64,000 nucleotides of DNA from an uncultured Bacteroidota bacterium (GCA_903824665.1 CAIJXT010000019.1:165472-229471), one strand, 5' to 3'. Positions 26,222 through 35,149 are shown, counted from the stretch's first letter. Made by a program: numbers and translations. The notes: a model not told the origin generated them from the sequence alone.

Positions 26222-27100
26222 TTACTCAACGATAACAGCCTTTTCCTGCATTGTAACAGATCCTTCCTTAAGCCGAATGAAATATTTTCCGGGAGCCACA
26301 TCGGCAGCCTCGAACTGGACGCCGAACTCGTGTCCGCTTCTGGGAAAGCTCTGGTCTTCGAACACCTTCTGAATCATTTCTCCTTTTTCGTTGAATACAC
26401 CCAGTGTCAGATTTTTGGGTGACTCCAGGGCAACACGGAAAGTAGCGATGATCTTCAGTGGTTTGGGAATGTATGCCGGAGCATTGGGTATTTGTTCTGC
26501 CGGTCTGTTGATTGTATAATAATCCGGCATTGGGCGGCCAGTGGCCTTACAGATCACATCCAGCAACCTTCTGGCCAATTCCGGACGATTGTTGTCGTAA
26601 ATATTTGACAGGCTCTTATTGTTGGTAATTGCCCAAACGGCAGATTGTCCGAGGTCATCAAACAAACTGTTAGCTTTAATAAACCTGAGGACCGTCACAA
26701 GTGTATCTGAGCCAATACCTGCATAAGCAAAAGTGGTACCGGCCGAAGGGCAGGAAGCAGGGCTATTGCCACAAAAGGTCTCTGTGAGCACCTCTCCGGT
26801 CTTCGAAGGCTGCAATACCAGCAGTTCCTCTCCGGCGAGCACCATTGGCTGGTAGCCTCCACTATCGGCTTTGAGGATGGTGCCGACATCGATGCGAATG
26901 GCCACTGTCTGCGTTTTGATGTTGGTCATAATGACCCGGGTGGTCTTTCCCTGAAAACCGCCATTGCTGATGGCACGTACGGACACCACACGATTTCTTA
27001 TGGCTTCAGCCAGTGATAACCGGATCGTCTCTGCGGCGGCAAGTCTGGCAACAAACAACAGCACCAATACAAAAAAATGTCGTTTCATCTGAAAAATCAT
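26222..27100 (-). CDS. Secreted protein of the protein-glutaminase operon, unknown function
   Basis: 292 aa with a signal peptide (KRHFFVLVLLFVARLAAAET). Residues ~30-190 are strand-rich with a pattern VIMTNIKTQTVAIRIDVG and a conserved-looking QSAVWAITNN, with two Cys in FCGNSPASC. Residues ~215-292 look like a FlgD/T9SS-type Ig domain (ITATFRVALESPKN-like strands, GVFNEKGEMIQKVF, APGKYFIRLKEG). I do not recognise the N-terminal domain. Its ATG overlaps the preceding stop as ATGA, so translation is coupled to the standalone pro-domain gene, and it belongs to one operon with the enzyme. It could be a carrier, substrate or adaptor; this is inference. Confidence 0.8.
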   Translation of the reverse strand: MIFQMKRHFFVLVLLFVARLAAAETIRLSLAEAIRNRVVSVRAISNGGFQGKTTRVIMTNIKTQTVAIRIDVGTILKADSGGYQPMVLAGEELLVLQPSKTGEVLTETFCGNSPASCPSAGTTFAYAGIGSDTLVTVLRFIKANSLFDDLGQSAVWAITNNKSLSNIYDNNRPELARRLLDVICKATGRPMPDYYTINRPAEQIPNAPAYIPKPLKIIATFRVALESPKNLTLGVFNEKGEMIQKVFEDQSFPRSGHEFGVQFEAADVAPGKYFIRLKEGSVTMQEKAVIVE

Positions 27101-27462
27101 CTTTGTTTCTTCCTTACACGAAGGATGATGTCGGAGTATTCATTAGCCCTTTTGACCAAAACGGGTGTGTTGTTTTTGGCAGACTCGCGAAGCAACTCGA
27201 GATAGGCAGGTGCGGCATTGCGCGGCAAACGGTAAAACCGTGCCGATTCGTTGAAACTAACCTCTATATAGGGGTCTTCGCCCATTGCCGGGCGAATGGC
27301 TGCTACCGTGAGTGCGTATTCCACAGGATTTTTTCCGGTATTTTTTTTCTTCTTCTGGATAGCACAAGACGACAAGCTGACAAACAAAAACAACAAACTC
27401 AACATGCAGGGTATGCAGGTTGAGTTTGTCTTTCTTATAGCTTTGAAAAACTTTACGGACAT
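27097..27462 (-). CDS. Lipoprotein resembling the protein-glutaminase pro-domain
   Basis: 121 aa, with a signal peptide ending in lipobox SLSSC (Cys33). Residues ~50-118 align by eye with residues ~73-135 of the glutaminase encoded just upstream: TVAAIRPAMGEDPYIEVSFNE against TVAGFRTIEGSSAVEVFFNE, then ARFY/EFF, LRESAKNNTPVLV/LKTAFSNNSALRI and IILRV/VLVKV. In the Chryseobacterium enzyme the pro-region inhibits and is removed. A separate lipidated copy suggests an extra inhibitor, chaperone or immunity factor. The gene overlaps the glutaminase end by 10 bp and the next gene by 4 bp. Confidence 0.85.
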   Translation of the reverse strand: MSVKFFKAIRKTNSTCIPCMLSLLFLFVSLSSCAIQKKKKNTGKNPVEYALTVAAIRPAMGEDPYIEVSFNESARFYRLPRNAAPAYLELLRESAKNNTPVLVKRANEYSDIILRVRKKQR

Positions 27463-28565
27463 GTTATCAGTGCACTGTAATTATCCAGCGTGTTATTGGT
27501 TGCAGTATACATGGGATCAGTAGAGAAACTCATGCCTGAAGAGCCAGAAGGTGCATACGAAGTAGTTGGCTGTACATTGATCATAGTAACATGTGGATTG
27601 AAGCTACCCGCACATGCAGGATTTTCCTGCGCATGCAACCAAGTAGCCAATAGAACAGGCTGATTGAACATAGCCGGATCAAAAACGTAAGCCTTTGGAC
27701 CGGTAGGTGTTTTGATGGTAACCAATGGTGCTACGTGGTACCACCAGCGAATACAGCATCCGCCCCATTTCTGCCCCTGAACACACAATTTGTCAGAGCC
27801 TGCGTTTGCAAAACTGAATATTTTCTTGGTGCCATACTTGTAGCGATTGTTGATGATCCAACACATTTTGTGTGCACGCGCATAACAACCATCAATGCAG
27901 TACTGAAATGGTATGCAATAATCGATTGCATAGGGACCAGGCAATTCACAACACTGGCGCGTAATGTAGTCGAACATAAGTTGTGCAGTGGCGAAATCAG
28001 GGATGAGGTTGTTGAGGCCCGGATCAGTGGTGTTGAGTATACCCATTCCAGCAGGTTCGTTGATCACGTCGTCGGTCATTTTGGTAAAATCGACAGCAAA
28101 TGCACCAGAAGCACCAGAAACATTGACTCTTGACTTTATCGCTGCTTCGTCGGAAGCAGAGGGGGTTGCAACTTTGACAAGTACACCCTGCCATGGATCG
28201 AATGTGATGCGCAGTGCGCTGTTGTTGCTGAATGCCGTTTTGAGCGTAGCAATTGTGGCTGCGTCGGTGACAGTAAAAAACTCGGTGTTTTCGTTGAAGA
28301 ATACTTCAACAGCACTGCTACCCTCTATGGTACGGAAACCAGCCACAGTGGCAATACTGGATAGCGTCTGGTGACCAGCACCCTTGCCGACACTACCAGA
28401 AGCACCATTATTGTCGTCGGAACCATAACAAACCGAAGTTGTTTGCTTGTCGCTGCCGGCTTGCTTTTTCTCGCATGAACTGAGCGTGAGCATACCCGAT
28501 ACAGCCAATGCCGCGCACAGCACAGCCATTTTTCCGGCGACTCTGAAAGAAAATATTCTATTCAT
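27453..28565 (-). CDS. Protein-glutaminase (protein-glutamine deamidase), secreted zymogen
   Basis: 370 aa. Lipobox LTLSSC (Cys31), then a spacer, a pro-domain at about 72-135, a linker ending IPDFATAQLMFDYITRQ, and the catalytic domain from ~205. The active-site match is strong: Cys227 in CIDGCYARAHKM, His277 in WWYHVAP and Asp296 in YVFDP, the Cys-His-Asp triad known from the Chryseobacterium enzyme, which turns Gln of proteins into Glu. Ten or more Cys in the catalytic part suggest disulfides, as in that enzyme. It opens a three-gene operon. Relation to the known family is read from motifs; substrate proteins are unknown. Confidence 0.9.
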   Translation of the reverse strand: MNRIFSFRVAGKMAVLCAALAVSGMLTLSSCEKKQAGSDKQTTSVCYGSDDNNGASGSVGKGAGHQTLSSIATVAGFRTIEGSSAVEVFFNENTEFFTVTDAATIATLKTAFSNNSALRITFDPWQGVLVKVATPSASDEAAIKSRVNVSGASGAFAVDFTKMTDDVINEPAGMGILNTTDPGLNNLIPDFATAQLMFDYITRQCCELPGPYAIDYCIPFQYCIDGCYARAHKMCWIINNRYKYGTKKIFSFANAGSDKLCVQGQKWGGCCIRWWYHVAPLVTIKTPTGPKAYVFDPAMFNQPVLLATWLHAQENPACAGSFNPHVTMINVQPTTSYAPSGSSGMSFSTDPMYTATNNTLDNYSALITCP

Positions 28566-28736
28566 AACAGTGTGTAGTTATTTCTATTATCAAAACGTAT
28601 AGCTGAAAATTACGCAGCTTTTCTGTATTCTTCAAATTTTCATTCGTTTTTATTTTTTTTGGAGTAGCCGGGTATTACTTATCTGAAAATTTGCTAACTT
28701 TCCAAGTCTATGCACTTATGCATGTACAGATAAATG

Positions 28737-30200
28737 ATGAAAAACATATTTACACTAACGATAGCTTTGGTCTTTGCATTGAATTCGGGTGCCCAGATTA
28801 CAAAGCATGACCGCAAGGCAATGCATACGAGCGTCATCAATCAGTTGCTGAGCCAGAACCGGCAACCTGTTGCTGCCATGAAGACTACTGCGGGTGTGCT
28901 CACCCAGCGCGTGGTGGCGCAGAGCAAGCGCGACAACGGACTGGGAAGCATGGCTGACTCTGTGCGCCTGAGTTACACAGGGATGCGCGGCAGTACCTAC
29001 GATTACAACAATATGATGTATCCTTACAACTATTGTTACAGCACTACGCCAATGTTCAATTATGCGGGCGTATTCACGACGCCACAAGTATTGGCCGATA
29101 CCTATGTGCATTGGACAATCAATCCGTTTACCATGCCGGCATTTAATATTTATGAGTTCTCATTTGCTACCTATGACACTGCGAACAACCTGACGAATTT
29201 CAGGGAGTTGTTTGTGGACTCCGTAACGAATGACAACCGCAGCTATGTAAATACTTTCAACGCTGCAAAGAAAATTGCTACCGGTTTCTGGTTCAACCTT
29301 AATGCAGGTATTGCGGATAGCGCATTTAAACAGTTTTTTGCATACAACACCGCCGGCAAGCTGAGCGCTGACAGCGTATACGAGCTACACCTGGGCGTAT
29401 GGCGTAAAGCAGCGAAGACAAACTACACCTATGATGGTGCCGGAAACCTGACCCAAATAGATCATTGGGCAAATGAGACGGATACATCATTCCTGCTGCC
29501 ACTGGTGCAGCAGTCGAAGTATGTGAACACTTACGATGCCAGCAACAGGCTAGTGACGGTATTGACAAGCCAGTTTAATGGCACGACGCTGGCAGCCTAT
29601 GTTAAAGATACATTTGGATATAGTGGCACGCTCACCTACCACAACTCGTGGAAACAGCACCAACTGGATGCGATTCATGGCACGTGGTGGCCGCAGTATT
29701 ATATGGCCAAAACTATTGTTGCCGGAAAACCTGATACCATTTACCATAGAGGGTGGGACAGCATTGCCAACTCGTGGGTGCCTATATCGCGCGATATAGT
29801 TGGGTATAATTCTTACAACAATCCAGACACGATGTTTAATTATGAGTGGAACTGGACATCTTATTCTACAACACCGGACTATACTACGGTTTATTATTAC
29901 GATACCTTCACACTGGTGACGCCATCAACCGGAGTGCAGATAGCACAAACGAAGTCAATGACACTGTATCCTAACCCGGCGACCAACTCGCTGACCATAC
30001 GAATACCGGAAATGGCTACCGGCAGTGCAGTAACGGTTTGTGTAATGAACCAGATGGGGCAGCTGATGAGCAGGCAGCAAATGCCGTACCGGGAAGATTC
30101 GCAGATACCCGTGGATTATCTGGCGCCGGGTATGTACTGGATGGTAGTTCAGCAGGCTGCCACCGGTGAACTGTACAAGCAGCAATTTATAAAACACTAA
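28737..30200 (+). CDS. T9SS type A sorting domain protein
   Basis: 487-aa secreted protein with a signal peptide (MKNIFTLTIALVFALNSGAQ) and the C-terminal T9SS sorting domain (SMTLYPNPATNSLTIRIPEM, then YLAPGMYWMVVQ, ending in YKQQFIKH). The middle has repeated YDxxGNLTxI / YDASNRLVTV motifs like YD-repeat (RHS-type) segments, so it may form a strand-rich shell on the cell surface. An earlier ATG lies 3 bp upstream. It is divergent from the protein-glutaminase operon, 170 bp apart, with shared control possible. Function beyond surface display is unknown. Confidence 0.85.
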   Translation: MKNIFTLTIALVFALNSGAQITKHDRKAMHTSVINQLLSQNRQPVAAMKTTAGVLTQRVVAQSKRDNGLGSMADSVRLSYTGMRGSTYDYNNMMYPYNYCYSTTPMFNYAGVFTTPQVLADTYVHWTINPFTMPAFNIYEFSFATYDTANNLTNFRELFVDSVTNDNRSYVNTFNAAKKIATGFWFNLNAGIADSAFKQFFAYNTAGKLSADSVYELHLGVWRKAAKTNYTYDGAGNLTQIDHWANETDTSFLLPLVQQSKYVNTYDASNRLVTVLTSQFNGTTLAAYVKDTFGYSGTLTYHNSWKQHQLDAIHGTWWPQYYMAKTIVAGKPDTIYHRGWDSIANSWVPISRDIVGYNSYNNPDTMFNYEWNWTSYSTTPDYTTVYYYDTFTLVTPSTGVQIAQTKSMTLYPNPATNSLTIRIPEMATGSAVTVCVMNQMGQLMSRQQMPYREDSQIPVDYLAPGMYWMVVQQAATGELYKQQFIKH

Positions 30201-30231
30201 CACACCGGAATTGCCTGATAACAGATACAGC

Positions 30232-30441
30232 ATGCAGAAGAGCAGCAGGAAGCCGTACTGGAGAATACTGGGTATCTCTATAGCGCTAACTATACTCTAT
30301 TTCTGGATGGAAGACCGGCCAGACTATATCACGTATCAGGAAGACCAGCGCAATATTCTTTTTTACGGAGTGCTGTATGTGGTGCTGCTGTTTGCTACGA
30401 TCTCTGCGGTGTATACGTACTTCAAGAAAAGCCGGCCGTAG
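30232..30441 (+). CDS. Small membrane protein, 69 aa
   Basis: 69 aa with two membrane helices (YWRILGISIALTILYFWM and ILFYGVLYVVLLFATISAVYTYF) joined by an acidic loop (EDRPDYITYQEDQRN), and a basic C-terminus. It starts 32 bp after the T9SS gene, so it may be co-transcribed. ATG 30232 is chosen because the loop and both helices then make a sensible hairpin; a TTG lies 21 bp upstream. No family recognised. Confidence 0.55.
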   Translation: MQKSSRKPYWRILGISIALTILYFWMEDRPDYITYQEDQRNILFYGVLYVVLLFATISAVYTYFKKSRP

Positions 30442-30489
30442 GACATAATTATATCAACGGTCAAGTAAGTACAAGTGTACACGCACGGC

Positions 30490-30526
30490 CCCAAAAATAC
30501 ACAGCCGGATGATAATCATCCGGCTG
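30490..30526 (-). terminator. Terminator of the DUF1579 gene
   Basis: A 9-bp stem CAGCCGGAT/ATCCGGCTG (30502-30526); on the minus strand it is followed by TGTATTTTTGG. Confidence 0.7.
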
Positions 30527-30553
30527 CTAAACTCAATACCAAAATATTTTCGC

Positions 30554-31195
30554 TTACTTCTTAGCGTACTTTATCTCCATTGTTTTTCGCTCTGTACCAC
30601 CTTTTAGTGTTTCGTACATCTCCATGACCATATTTTTGTCATCGACCATTTTCATTACTGAGCGCATTGTTTTCTCTACTCTTGCCACGGGGTCCATACA
30701 AGTACCTTTTGATTCAATAGTCTTAGCGGCAGCATCGTAGGAGCCTTGCATTGTCATAATGCCGGTACCCATGTTATCGATCCAAGTATCTACAAACACT
30801 TTCGCAGCATTATCGTAAGCTGTAATACCCATACCCTCAAACGGCATACCCATCATATCGCCTTTGAATGTTGACTGCTTGTACCTGCCGCCCATAATCA
30901 TTTTAAATTCGCAGGTGCCTTTGGTGACCATCGGCGGCTTTCCTTCTTCCCACCAGCCGGTCATTTCTGTATTCCAGGTGCCCAGGCCCATAGCAAGTAC
31001 TTTATGCATTTCGCCAAGAGTCATATAATCCTCCATGTTCTTCGCTGCTGTTGCTGAATCAATGACAGGGGGCGGTGCGGGTGCCTCTGCTGCTACGGAA
31101 TCAGCCGGCTTGGCGGCTTCTGTGCTTTCTGGTGCATTGTTGCAAGAGGCGAACAATGCGGTTGCTACGGCAAGTAAAAGTGTTAACTTTTTCAT
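30554..31195 (-). CDS. DUF1579 domain lipoprotein
   Basis: 213 aa. Signal peptide with lipobox ATALFASC, then a Pro/Ala/Glu-rich spacer. The mature part (from ~65) has the DUF1579 pattern: LGTWNTEMTGWWEEGKPP, GTCEFKMIMGGRYKQSTFKG, GMGITAYDNAAKVFVDTWIDNMGTGIMTMQG and VMKMVDDKNMVMEMYE. This is a lipocalin-like fold of unknown ligand. ATG 31195 is used, since a longer open frame to 31234 would add residues before the signal peptide. It has its own terminator and lies at the end of the ribosomal operon region without belonging to it. Confidence 0.85.
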   Translation of the reverse strand: MKKLTLLLAVATALFASCNNAPESTEAAKPADSVAAEAPAPPPVIDSATAAKNMEDYMTLGEMHKVLAMGLGTWNTEMTGWWEEGKPPMVTKGTCEFKMIMGGRYKQSTFKGDMMGMPFEGMGITAYDNAAKVFVDTWIDNMGTGIMTMQGSYDAAAKTIESKGTCMDPVARVEKTMRSVMKMVDDKNMVMEMYETLKGGTERKTMEIKYAKK

Positions 31196-31270
31196 ATAGT
31201 TATTTTTTGCCGAAAATAGGCAATAAATGTGCAATAATCAAAATGTCTGGAAGAAAAATAATAATAGTAT

Positions 31271-31301
31271 AAACAAAAACGGCTGCCCAAGAGGCAGCCG
31301 T
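31271..31301 (-). terminator. Terminator after rplQ
   Basis: Stem CGGCTGCC/GGCAGCCG with a 5-base loop, followed on the minus strand by TTTTTG. Confidence 0.85.
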
Positions 31302-31324
31302 TCGGTAAAATATTACAATGTTGA

Positions 31325-31849
31325 TTAACCGTTGTTCTCTTCTGTTTCAGATACCTGAGTATCAGCAGCAGCTTCTGTAGTGGTTGCAGCAGGTGCGCTT
31401 TCAGTCGCTTCCGCTTTTTTGCCACCTGTAGCTCTGCGGCTACGACGTGTTTTCTTAGCAGCTGTAGCTTCTGTTTCTTTACCATAAATGGTATTGAAGT
31501 CAACCAGCTCAATCATAGCCATATCAGCAGCATCACCTATACGGCGAGGCAACTTGATGATACGGGTATAACCACCCGGACGATCGGCAACTTTATCGCT
31601 GATAACACCAAACAGCTCCTTAATTGCTTCTTTGTCCTGCAGGTAGCTGAATACAATACGACGATTGTGCATATTGTCTGTTTTGCTGCGGGTAATGATT
31701 GGCTCGGCATATACACGCAACGACTTAGCCTTAGCCAAAGTTGTGATAATACGCTTGTGCTCGATAAGCTGGCAAGTAAGGTTTGAAAGAAGGGCAGCGC
31801 GGTGTGAGGCGGTGCGGCTTAAATTTTTGATCTTGTCTCCGTGACGCAT
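31325..31849 (-). CDS. rplQ: 50S ribosomal protein L17
   Basis: 174 aa. The first ~115 residues are the L17 fold (MRHGDKIKNLSRTASHRAALLSNL, TTLAKAKSLRVYAEPIIT, NRRIVFSYLQDKEAIKELFGVI, RPGGYTRIIKLPRRIGDAADMAMIELVD). A Lys/Ala/Glu-rich tail of about 50 residues follows, a common extension in Bacteroidetes and without counterpart in E. coli L17. It sits after rpoA in the alpha operon, but a hairpin with a T-rich tail lies between the two genes. Confidence 0.97.
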   Translation of the reverse strand: MRHGDKIKNLSRTASHRAALLSNLTCQLIEHKRIITTLAKAKSLRVYAEPIITRSKTDNMHNRRIVFSYLQDKEAIKELFGVISDKVADRPGGYTRIIKLPRRIGDAADMAMIELVDFNTIYGKETEATAAKKTRRSRRATGGKKAEATESAPAATTTEAAADTQVSETEENNG

Positions 31850-31905
31850 GACAATTTGAATTTAATTCCCTCATACCGTGTCAGGATTTATGAGGTACTA
31901 TGTTA

Positions 31906-31967
31906 ATGAAAAAAAGAAAAAAGAAAAAGGGTTGAATGTGCACGAATGTATGCCCGTTCAACCCTTT
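31906..31967 (-). terminator. Terminator-like hairpin between rpoA and rplQ
   Basis: An 11-bp stem AAAGGGTTGAA/TTCAACCCTTT around a 20-base loop, followed on the minus strand by CTTTTTTC-type T-rich DNA. It may reduce read-through into rplQ. Confidence 0.5.
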
Positions 31968-31975
31968 GAATAATA

Positions 31976-32974
31976 TTAGTCGTCTCCTCTGCGGAATTTA
32001 TTGATGTCCATACCGAAGTGCAAACCACGCTCGTGAAGTACCTGCTCAATTTCAGAAAGTGACTTCTGACCGAAGTTACGGAACTTCATCAGTTCTTCCT
32101 GTGTGTACTGAACGAGTTCGCTCAGAGAATTGATTTTGGCAGCTTTAAGGCAGTTGAAAGCGCGAACGGAAAGTTCCAGATCTTCGAGCGGAGTATTCAA
32201 TACTTTGCGAACGAGAAGTGTTTCTTCATCAACTATTGTCTCTTTCTCTTCACGACGTGTATCGAGAGAGATATTTTCGTCGGTGATGATCATCAGGTGC
32301 TGAATAAGGATGCGTGAAGCTTCCTTAACTGCCTCTTCCGGATGAATAGTACCGTCTGTGATCACCTCCATTACGAGTTTTTCAAAGTCTGTACGCTGTT
32401 CAACGCGGGTATTTTCGATGTTGTACTTTACGTTCTTGATAGGAGTAAAGATAGAGTCAATGGCTATCAGGCCAAGCGGGCCGTCTTCCGGGCGATTCTC
32501 TTCAGCTGGTACATATCCGCGTCCTTTGCCAATGTGTACTTCCATCTGAAAACCGGCACCAGGGTGAAGATTACAGATAACGAGATCCGGATTCATTACC
32601 TGAAAATCAGGTAGTGCTTCGCCGATCATGCCAGCAGTAAATACTTCAACACCTTTTACATTTAGATCAATTTTGTGGCTTACAAAGTCACCAACTTCAG
32701 CGGCAGCTTTGAGGCGCACCTGCTTCAGGTTAAGGATAATTTCGGTTACGTCCTGAAACACACCCTTTATTGTTGCAAACTCATGGTCTGCACCAGGTAT
32801 CCTGATTGCTGTGATTGCAAAACCTTCGAGAGAAGACAGCAAAACACGACGCAAAGCATTACCGATGGTAACACCGTAACCAGGTTCCAGGGGACGAAAC
32901 TCGAACTGCGCTTCAAAATCGGTTGTTTTCTGAAGAGCGATTTTATCCGGTTTTTGAAAATTCAATATGGCCAT
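31976..32974 (-). CDS. rpoA: DNA-directed RNA polymerase alpha subunit
   Basis: 332 aa, close to the family's usual length. The N-terminal assembly domain is seen (FEFRPLEPGYGVTIGNALRRVLLSSLEGFAITAIRI, HEFATIKGVFQDVTEIILNLKQ), and the C-terminal domain has DLELSVRAFNCLKAAKINSLSELV and FRNFGQKSLSEIEQVLHERGL. The C-terminal domain binds DNA and regulators; in Bacteroidetes it meets the unusual sigma-A that reads TAnnTTTG boxes. Its place between rpsD and rplQ is the standard alpha operon order. Confidence 0.98.
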   Translation of the reverse strand: MAILNFQKPDKIALQKTTDFEAQFEFRPLEPGYGVTIGNALRRVLLSSLEGFAITAIRIPGADHEFATIKGVFQDVTEIILNLKQVRLKAAAEVGDFVSHKIDLNVKGVEVFTAGMIGEALPDFQVMNPDLVICNLHPGAGFQMEVHIGKGRGYVPAEENRPEDGPLGLIAIDSIFTPIKNVKYNIENTRVEQRTDFEKLVMEVITDGTIHPEEAVKEASRILIQHLMIITDENISLDTRREEKETIVDEETLLVRKVLNTPLEDLELSVRAFNCLKAAKINSLSELVQYTQEELMKFRNFGQKSLSEIEQVLHERGLHFGMDINKFRRGDD

Positions 32975-33068
32975 ATTGATATTTGTTTGATATTTATTTG
33001 TGTACTGAATATTGTTACAGGCATCTCTGATAACCCAAAAGCAGCATCGCTGCTGCCGGGAAAATCAA

Positions 33069-33674
33069 TTACTTAGAATACAACTCAACGATAAGCTGTT
33101 CCTTGATATTTTCAGGAACTGCCTCACGTTCCGGATGTGCAATGTAAGTACCTACCAGATCCTTTTCATTGAAATCCACCCAATTGATACGTGTATTCTT
33201 TGGACGTATCATGCCGATAACGGTAAGGTTTGCTTTGCTTTTAGGTTTCAGTTCGATAACATCACCTGGCTTCAGGGTATAAGAAGGAATGTTTACAACA
33301 TGTCCGTTAACCATGAGGTGCTTGTGAGATACGAGCTGACGAGCTGCTGGGCGCGTTGGGGCGATGCCCATGCGGTAAACTGCATTATCAAGACGTGCTT
33401 CGAGCAGTTTGATAAGGTTTTCGCCGGTTGCACCCTTCAGGCGTGAAGCCTCTACGTAGGTGTTTGCGAATTGTTTTTCCAGAAGACCGTAAGTGTACTT
33501 GGCTTTCTGTTTTTCTTTCAGCTGCACTGCGTACTCGCTCGCTGTTTTGCGTTTGCGGGTTGGTCCGTGCTGTCCGGGAGGATTGCTGTTTTTTGAAAGG
33601 CTCTTGCCTGATCCGAGGATTGGCTCTCCGAATATGCGGCAAATCCTGTTTTTGGGTCCTGTATAACGTGCCAT
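33069..33674 (-). CDS. rpsD: 30S ribosomal protein S4
   Basis: 201 aa with the S4 signature: MARYTGPKNRICRIFGEPI at the start, the RNA-binding S4 domain RLDNAVYRMGIAPTRPAARQLVSHKHLMVNGHVVNIPSYTLKPGD, and the conserved Leu/Glu end. Only one Cys lies in the N-terminal region, so this is the zinc-free form. S4 in E. coli also regulates its operon; whether that holds here is not shown. It is preceded by a 133-bp spacer after rpsK, the longest in the operon, which could hold a control structure. Confidence 0.98.
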   Translation of the reverse strand: MARYTGPKNRICRIFGEPILGSGKSLSKNSNPPGQHGPTRKRKTASEYAVQLKEKQKAKYTYGLLEKQFANTYVEASRLKGATGENLIKLLEARLDNAVYRMGIAPTRPAARQLVSHKHLMVNGHVVNIPSYTLKPGDVIELKPKSKANLTVIGMIRPKNTRINWVDFNEKDLVGTYIAHPEREAVPENIKEQLIVELYSK

Positions 33675-33807
33675 GACGATTTTTTGTTTTTAGCTGTTCC
33701 GTCTCCTTTAAAAATCGTAAAATCCGATCCGGTACAGCTTGTTAAGAAAAATTTGTTTTGTGCTATATTAAAATGCAGATTGTCGACTGTCAACTGCAGT
33801 AATAAAA

Positions 33808-34209
33808 TTATACTCTTCTCTTTTTGGGAGGGCGGCAGCCGTTGTGTGGCAATGGCGTAACGTCTTTGATTGATGTTACTTCGATACCAGAATTGTTAAT
33901 AGAGCGGATAGCACCTTCGCGGCCTGAACCCGGACCTTTAACATAAACGTCAGCACGCTTCATACCAGCGTCTGTAGCTACTTTAGCACAATCCTGAGCT
34001 GCCATCTGGGCGGCATAAGGAGTGTTTTTCTTAGAGCCACGGAAGCCCATTTTACCAGCGGAAGACCAGGAGATTACCTGACCACTCTTATTGGTGATGC
34101 TGATGATGATGTTGTTGAACGTGGCGCTGATATGTACGTCGCCATGAGTGTCCACTTTTACGATCCGCTTCTTTGCAACGGTTTTCGCTGATGCTTGCGC
34201 TTTTGCCAT
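33808..34209 (-). CDS. rpsK: 30S ribosomal protein S11
   Basis: 133 aa with the S11 pattern: [64 protein letters not shown] and the conserved end [17 protein letters not shown]-terminal Ala/Lys-rich extension of about 18 residues. It is part of the decoding platform of the small subunit, third ribosomal gene of this operon. Confidence 0.98.
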   Translation of the reverse strand: MAKAQASAKTVAKKRIVKVDTHGDVHISATFNNIIISITNKSGQVISWSSAGKMGFRGSKKNTPYAAQMAAQDCAKVATDAGMKRADVYVKGPGSGREGAIRSINNSGIEVTSIKDVTPLPHNGCRPPKKRRV

Positions 34210-34311
34210 TTTTTTTGTTAATTAGGTAATCAATAAATAATCAGCCGGTGTTACCAGCCCCATACCACTCCTCCCCGCAACGCCGGCGCGGATCAGGCAG
34301 TGGTACAGTTA

Positions 34312-34692
34312 CTACTTCTTAGGCGCTTTTTTCTTACCAGCCACTGTCTTACGCTTACCTTTACGGGTACGGCTGTTGGTACGAGTACGCTGGCCACGAA
34401 GAGGTAAACCCTTACGATGACGGAGCCCACGGTAACAAGCGATATCCATGAGGCGCTTGATGTTCATCTGTACTTCTGAACGAAGCTGACCTTCAACCTT
34501 AAACTCAGCGTTGATGATATTACGGATGGCGGTTTGTTCTTCATCATTCCACTCGTAAGCTTTTTTGTCGTAGCTTACAGTAGCTTTGTCAAGAATGTAA
34601 CGCGCAGTACTGTTGCCAATACCATATATGTAGGTGAGCGCTATTTCACCGCGTTTGTTTTTCGGAAGGTCAATACCAGCTATACGAGCCAT
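34312..34692 (-). CDS. rpsM: 30S ribosomal protein S13
   Basis: 126 aa: [30 protein letters not shown] at the start and [27 protein letters not shown], the S13 signature, near the end, with a basic tail. It binds 16S rRNA in the head of the small subunit. The gene follows rpmJ by 35 bp. Confidence 0.98.
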   Translation of the reverse strand: MARIAGIDLPKNKRGEIALTYIYGIGNSTARYILDKATVSYDKKAYEWNDEEQTAIRNIINAEFKVEGQLRSEVQMNIKRLMDIACYRGLRHRKGLPLRGQRTRTNSRTRKGKRKTVAGKKKAPKK

Positions 34693-34727
34693 TGAAAATG
34701 AAAAATTAAAAAATTAAAAATTGAAAA

Positions 34728-34844
34728 TTATCCCTGCCTTTGTTTGAAGCGTGGATTCTTTTTGTTGATAATATACAGTTTACCCTTGCGACGAACGATT
34801 TTGCAATCAACGCTGCGCTTTTTTATGGATGCTCTTACTTTCAT
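34728..34844 (-). CDS. rpmJ: 50S ribosomal protein L36
   Basis: 38 aa: [19 protein letters not shown], then [19 protein letters not shown]. This is the short basic L36. It has only one Cys, so the Cys/His zinc ribbon of the zinc-type form is absent. The gene is found only by its small size and place between infA and rpsM, the usual order. Confidence 0.95.
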   Translation of the reverse strand: MKVRASIKKRSVDCKIVRRKGKLYIINKKNPRFKQRQG

Positions 34845-34914
34845 TGCTATTGTTTTTTACGCTTTATGCTAAAATTTCAATACCGGTTATATAATTTGCA
34901 ACCGGGAGAACTAA

Positions 34915-35133
34915 TTATTTGTACCTGTAAATGATCCTTCCGCGGCTGAGGTCGTATGGGCTCATCTCCACACCAACTTTGTCGCCCGGCAGAATACGAA
35001 TGTAGTGCATGCGCATTTTACCGGAAATAGTAGCCAGAATTTCATGCCCATTCTCGAGGCGAACGCGAAACATAGCATTTGAAAGCGCTTCGACTATCGT
35101 TCCGTCCTGTTTAATGAGTGATTGTTTGGCCAT
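34915..35133 (-). CDS. infA: Translation initiation factor IF-1
   Basis: 72 aa, the usual length: [72 protein letters not shown]-1 is an OB-fold protein that blocks the A site at initiation. It is the first gene of this operon; secY and map, which often precede it, are not upstream here. A perfect -7 promoter box (35150-35157) lies 17 bp before the ATG. Confidence 0.97.
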   Translation of the reverse strand: MAKQSLIKQDGTIVEALSNAMFRVRLENGHEILATISGKMRMHYIRILPGDKVGVEMSPYDLSRGRIIYRYK

Positions 35134-35149
35134 ATTTTTTTAAGGACTG

